This document shows, piece by piece, positions 27,395 through 30,366 of a stretch of 30,366 nt of DNA. Within the stretch, counting starts at the first letter, position 1. Every line of letters starts with the position of its first letter. Under the pieces are notes generated by a model. It ran no database searches, was not told the origin of the DNA, and saw only the letters and a list, made by a program, of their open reading frames with translations. Source of the stretch: Gnetum montanum. Taxonomy: Eukaryota; Streptophyta; Gnetopsida; Gnetales; Gnetaceae. Made by a program: the position numbers and the translations under genes. The stretch spans positions 399,515 to 429,880 of the forward strand of contig MNCI01022121.1 of NCBI GenBank assembly GCA_015680685.1, in the 5' to 3' direction.

Positions 27395-30366
27395 TCACCC
27401 GTGACCCATACTGCCACTATCACCCGTGTCTTTCAGCTCTAAGTCTAACCCCAAAAGGTCGTCCTCCAGTAGGCCATCGTTTCCGGAAAGTATCCGTCCT
27501 GGGAAGATTGTCTCTTCGTGAGACTCTTCTTCTAATGCTGGCTCCACGGGAGGATGCTCTTCGTCGTGATGTTCCACCTCTGCTTCCATAGTTTCCTCCT
27601 CCAACTCATCAGCTGGCGGACGTTCTCCACCTTCTGGTATCTGAAACGCAAACGGCGCAAAAATTAGCATAGGCAACGTTATGTCGGGAAAACGCGCTGG
27701 CTAAGCCCTGCGTGAACTTACCCGAGATGACCCCGCTTCAGCAGCAAAGGGAAGCTTGTCTAGACCGGCCCACAAACGCGCCATGATTTCATCCTCTATT
27801 AGGTCTTGCCACGCATCCTCGCCCAAGGCCATCCCTGCCTTTACCTTCCCTTTTTCCACGCTACTCCAAGAGGGAGGATCTGGGTAAAAGGTAGGGATTG
27901 AAGTTTGATTCCCAGGGAAGACCATCGCTCTCTCTGGAGATGCGGTGATGGCCACCTGTTCTTCAAACTTCTTGAAGACCTCGGATGCTCCGATGGTGTC
28001 CACAAAGACCTCCAGGGACCGCGCTTTAATAGCGGAATCATGGTAGCGTTTTCTGTAGGCGGCGCTTTCCCTTTTATACACGTGCTTGTAGTCCTTTTCT
28101 TGCTGCCCCCATTCCTGTACACCTGCGCAGTAGTCCCTCCAGTCTTGACACTTCTGAGCAAGGAGCTCTATTTGCATCTTTTTCTCTACTAACGCTCGGC
28201 TGGTTTGTACGTTGTTCCTGATCGCTGTCCAATAACGGGAGTGATCAATAACAGCAGTACGCTAGTCTTCGTCCCCTGTCACTCGAGCCTGTAGGAACTC
28301 GTAGCGCCCCCTCAAGTCCTCGACTTCCTTAGTTAAGGACTCGATCCTCTGCTCTGATTGTTGTAGCTTCTTCCATAGGTCTTCATTAATGTTCCTGCTT
28401 TCCCACGCGGAGCGTGTCGAGCAAAACGCACATTTACGCATTTCCTCATAAATGTGGCGTGGCACGACCGCCCCATCAGATGGAGGCTCTGCTGTGTTCA
28501 GGTCAATGGGCTCCGCGGGGTCCCATCGGAGGTGAGCTCTTGACAGAAAACAAGCGTCAATACAGATGACACATTATCACTAAGACATTACGCGGTCACT
28601 TCGATTAACGCACCAGCGCCAGGCTCGATGCGTTCCACACGCTCGATCATGTCGTTGAGCACGCCTTCCATGAAGGCAAGCGTATCGGGGGAGTTCTTCC
28701 ACGTTTTGTTAACAGTAGCAGATGTGGAAGCGTGTCCTTCCCCTATAGCGTAAAGCAAGTTAGACAATAATTATTCACAGATTCGTTCAAAAATAAAACA
28801 TACGCTCATTACCTCTGCCGGTGACAGTAGCAGCGTCATCGGCATCTTCTGCACTTCTTTCTATTTCACGCACAGGGGTCTGTGCGTCTCTAGCTCCAGA
28901 AGCAGGGGCCTCCTCCCCAGTCTGTATGTGGCTCCCACTAGCGGCTGGGGCCGCCCTACGCGCTGAAGGCTGCGCACGACGCATGCTAACAGCTGGGGTC
29001 TCTGCTTCCACAATTGAGGCCCCCTCCCCACGCTTTAACACCATCGCCCCTGTCTCAGGGGTTAATCGACCTGTCATTTTTGTTGTTTACATTCCATGCG
29101 TTAGAACATAATTCCATTAGCCCAAATCAAACATTGCGTATATAGGCTTTACCCTTACCAGGCGGAGGCTTAGTCTGCTGCACCGTGAGCCCCACGGTGT
29201 GGCCTGCCTCGCCCCCAGGGGCCTCAGCCACGCGGAGCCTCTTCCGCCGAGCTGCGGGCTCCACGATTTCCTCTGCCAAGCGTTTCCCCCGCGAGGCATC
29301 GCCGGTGTAGGTAGGCATTATCCCGCCTACACTGTCGAGGCCCCGCACTCGGGGTGCCGCCATGCCTCTGGTCGTCACCGACATTGATTCTCCGATCCCT
29401 TCTGGTGGGTCCTGCCCACGGGTAGTGTTGAGGATGTGGGCAATCTAGGGTTTGGACAGTTGGTCTCGGTCCTGCTGTACCCAAACCCCGTTCCTCTGAA
29501 CGACCACAAACTCAGCAAACCACCGGAGGGCAGCGATGAAAAAGGCATGGTGCACGTTGAAGCGAGACTCAAGCTTCTCGCGAAGCTTGACCATCTCGCT
29601 CCGTAAACCCTTGGCGAGATGGCTTCCCCAGTCGAAACGGGCTCCCTCCTCTAGCACCTCCCGCATAATCCGCGTCTGCTCTACCGAAAAGATCCACGCT
29701 TGCGAGAGAGTTTTAGGGAAGGTACGGGCCCGAAAAAGGGGATACAGTGTTTTGGCGGTCGCCAGCCCGAATTGCTCGCAGGGAAATCCCTTGGCATCCT
29801 TAGGGACTTTGGCCCACTCCTGAAGACACGCCTCCACTTTGAAGCCCCTCTGGGCCTTCACGTTTACGGGAAGGCCGCTGGAGGGGACGCCAAACAGGTC
29901 TGAGAAGAACTGGGCATCGATGTCGAAGTTCACACGCACGTTATGCACGCGCGTGCTGAAATGGTCAGCCTTCGCGTTAAAGGAGTTGACCAGGCCGATC
30001 ATCTCACTAGCAGGAACGTCAGGAGTGGCAGCCAGGAAAAGGTGCATTAGCTCCGCGTTCTGGATGTTGGTGACCACCGCGGCTGGGGCCGCCGAGTGGC
30101 CAAGCCAATGCTGTGCCGCTTTGATGTCCCCATAACGGAAGAGGATGTCTCTCGCCTCGCGGCCGGAAATTGTAAGGGTAATCTCCCGAGATTCCCTGAC
30201 TGTAAACCAAAAATCCAAGCCAAAAAAAAAACAAAAAAAAAAACACAATCGCATCACATAGCATTAAAACACGCAACAGTCTTACCAGGGCCAAACGGCA
30301 ACGGGAATTGCTGGAGTTCTCTCTCCACGTCCTCGACGCTGAGGGGCAGATCCAGTGTCCAATCCT
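27395..30366 (-). CDS. Gene X, copy 2: spliced antisense gene of element 4 (5' end outside window)
   Basis: Exons on the minus strand: 30366-30286 (partial), 30199-29159, 29070-28813, 28742-28614, 28536-27722 and 27640-27395, ending in TGA. Introns are 86, 88, 70, 77 and 81 bp, all GT-AG; donors are mostly GTAAG. Phases are 1, 1, 1, 1, 0. The family is not recognised. The large exon encodes a ~250-residue folded-looking region (VRVNFDIDAQFFSDLFGVP, FDWGSHLAKGL, AALRWFAEFVVV), then a basic nuclear-localisation-like cluster ARRKRLR (about 29230-29250). Later exons encode an Ala/Glu linker, a heptad-like coiled coil (about 28280-28400), a Lys/Gln-rich helical region and an acidic C-terminus. Two in-frame TAG codons (29447-29445, 28264-28262) lie where copy 1 has Trp, so this copy may be inactive. 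It is antisense to gag and pro of its own element. Confidence 0.78.

Larger units (their letters stand above)
20984..30366 (+). mobile_element. Element 4: family B LTR retrotransposon, younger copy, 3' end outside window
   Basis: In order: 5' LTR, primer site, leader, gag, pro in a -1 overlapping frame, a 14-unit repeat array and an antisense gene with five introns in the window. The 3' LTR must lie right of 30366. There is no reverse transcriptase, RNase H or integrase between pro and the antisense gene, as in element 2. It is inserted in the gag gene of element 3; the five bases before the LTR are GAATT, which should recur after its 3' LTR. Decay is light: TAG codons in gag and in gene X, and no frameshift that I can see within exons. 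Confidence 0.82.

Noticed and set aside
1-30366. Endogenous pararetrovirus (caulimovirid) or other viral insert
   Set aside because: There is no movement protein or reverse transcriptase, and LTRs, TSD, primer sites and Ty3/gypsy-type gag explain the content.
1-30366. Single large inverted duplication linking elements 2 and 4
   Set aside because: The two copies are too diverged at protein and LTR level, differ in repeat numbers, and have different flanks. Independent insertions fit better.

Overview
This is repeat-dense nuclear DNA of a land plant. It has short GT-AG introns, plant-type Ty3/gypsy gag and retropepsin domains, a primer site matching plant tRNA-Asp, and decay that looks like C-to-T loss at CWG sites, the CHG context that plants methylate. 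A fern, lycophyte or other large-genome plant would fit, but the sequence does not decide. I see no intact host gene, RNA gene or CRISPR array. There is a 120-base N gap at 10477-10596.

Two LTR-element families are nested into each other. Family A (elements 1 and 3) has ~0.9 kb LTRs with termini TGATGAG/CTCATCA and a tRNA-Asp primer site. Family B (elements 2 and 4) has ~1.54 kb LTRs, a different primer site, gag and pro in one direction, a tandem array of ~33-bp units, and then a multi-exon gene ('gene X') on the opposite strand. Element 2 (1-17732, reverse orientation, old and decayed) holds gene X copy 1 on the + strand (338-4041), the array (4260-4455) and pro plus gag on the - strand. 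Its gag is split by element 1 (6599-13582), which is complete with both LTRs and the target duplication TAAGT. The rest of element 2 is a leader with five ~120-bp repeats and its 5' LTR (16199-17732). Then come 1.35 kb of AT-rich DNA with a possible transposase-like fragment (17733-19080) and the 5' LTR and gag of element 3 (19081-20983). Element 3 is cut by element 4 (20984 to the window end), a younger family B copy: LTR, leader, gag (22775-25699), pro (25561-26529), a 14-unit array (26664-27294) and gene X copy 2 on the - strand (30366-27395, five canonical introns).

The main result is family B. It is a non-autonomous-looking LTR retrotransposon with gag and protease but no reverse transcriptase, RNase H or integrase in either copy. 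It carries a spliced antisense gene whose exon order, exon sizes and intron positions match between two diverged, oppositely oriented copies. Antisense placement would let introns survive retrotransposition, because the genomic RNA holds only their complement. In every coding stretch I could check with confidence in gene X copy 1 and in element 4, the premature stops are TAG and sit where CAG (Gln) or C-TGG (Trp) is expected. Reading, alignment and homology calls were made by eye, without database searches.
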